This document shows positions 5,514 through 5,531 of a stretch of DNA of 5,531 nucleotides, one piece after another. The notes beneath the pieces are model-generated. The model did not search any database. It was not told where the DNA came from and saw only the letters and a list, made by a program, of their open reading frames with translations. The stretch is from Pseudomonadota bacterium. Its GTDB lineage: Bacteria; Pseudomonadota; Alphaproteobacteria; Rhodospirillales; 2-02-FULL-58-16. A program made the translations under genes and the position numbers. Position 1 is the first letter of the stretch; every line of letters begins with the position of its first letter. The DNA lies in assembly GCA_022560215.1 (NCBI GenBank), contig JADFTO010000180.1, positions 1 to 5,531 on the forward strand. Reading direction: 5' to 3'.

Positions 5514-5531
5514 CCCTTCGGGTCGCCTATG

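Overview
The window is a GC-rich, co-directional stretch of the division and cell-wall (dcw) cluster of a Gram-negative bacterium. In order on the + strand it holds the 3' end of ftsQ, then complete ftsA, ftsZ, lpxC and bamD. This order (ftsQ-ftsA-ftsZ-lpxC-bamD, normally followed by recN) is typical of Alphaproteobacteria. The FtsZ C-terminus, which ends in DIPAFLRRQAN, and the long acidic FtsZ linker also fit that class. A Rhodospirillales-like organism is my best guess, but I cannot identify a genus. No mobile-element gene, CRISPR array, tRNA or rRNA is visible, and no minus-strand gene is supported.

Layout: 2-343 is the C-terminal part of FtsQ. A 19-nt gap with a G-rich ribosome-binding site leads to ftsA (363-1631). 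A 105-nt spacer with a small hairpin and a strong GGAGGA site leads to ftsZ (1737-3323). The ftsZ-lpxC spacer is AT-rich and carries two structures that genes do not explain: a tandem GTAACAAA repeat at one-helical-turn spacing, and a long near-perfect hairpin just before the lpxC start. lpxC (about 3429-4403) is followed by a clear intrinsic terminator. bamD (about 4602-5387) then has its own extended -10 promoter, with a GC-rich hairpin at the predicted start of its transcript. After bamD, 5388-5531 holds no recognisable gene. It holds a large inverted repeat with 20-bp arms enclosing a second hairpin, cut close by the window end.

Functionally the window links septation and envelope growth. 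FtsQ belongs to the FtsQLB divisome subcomplex. FtsA tethers FtsZ polymers to the inner membrane, and FtsZ forms the Z ring. LpxC commits UDP-acyl-GlcNAc to lipid A synthesis, and BamD is an outer-membrane lipoprotein of the beta-barrel assembly machine. The genes themselves are ordinary core genes and I see no new protein system. What merits a second look is the intergenic architecture: the lpxC leader, the bamD promoter and leader, and the inverted repeat after bamD.
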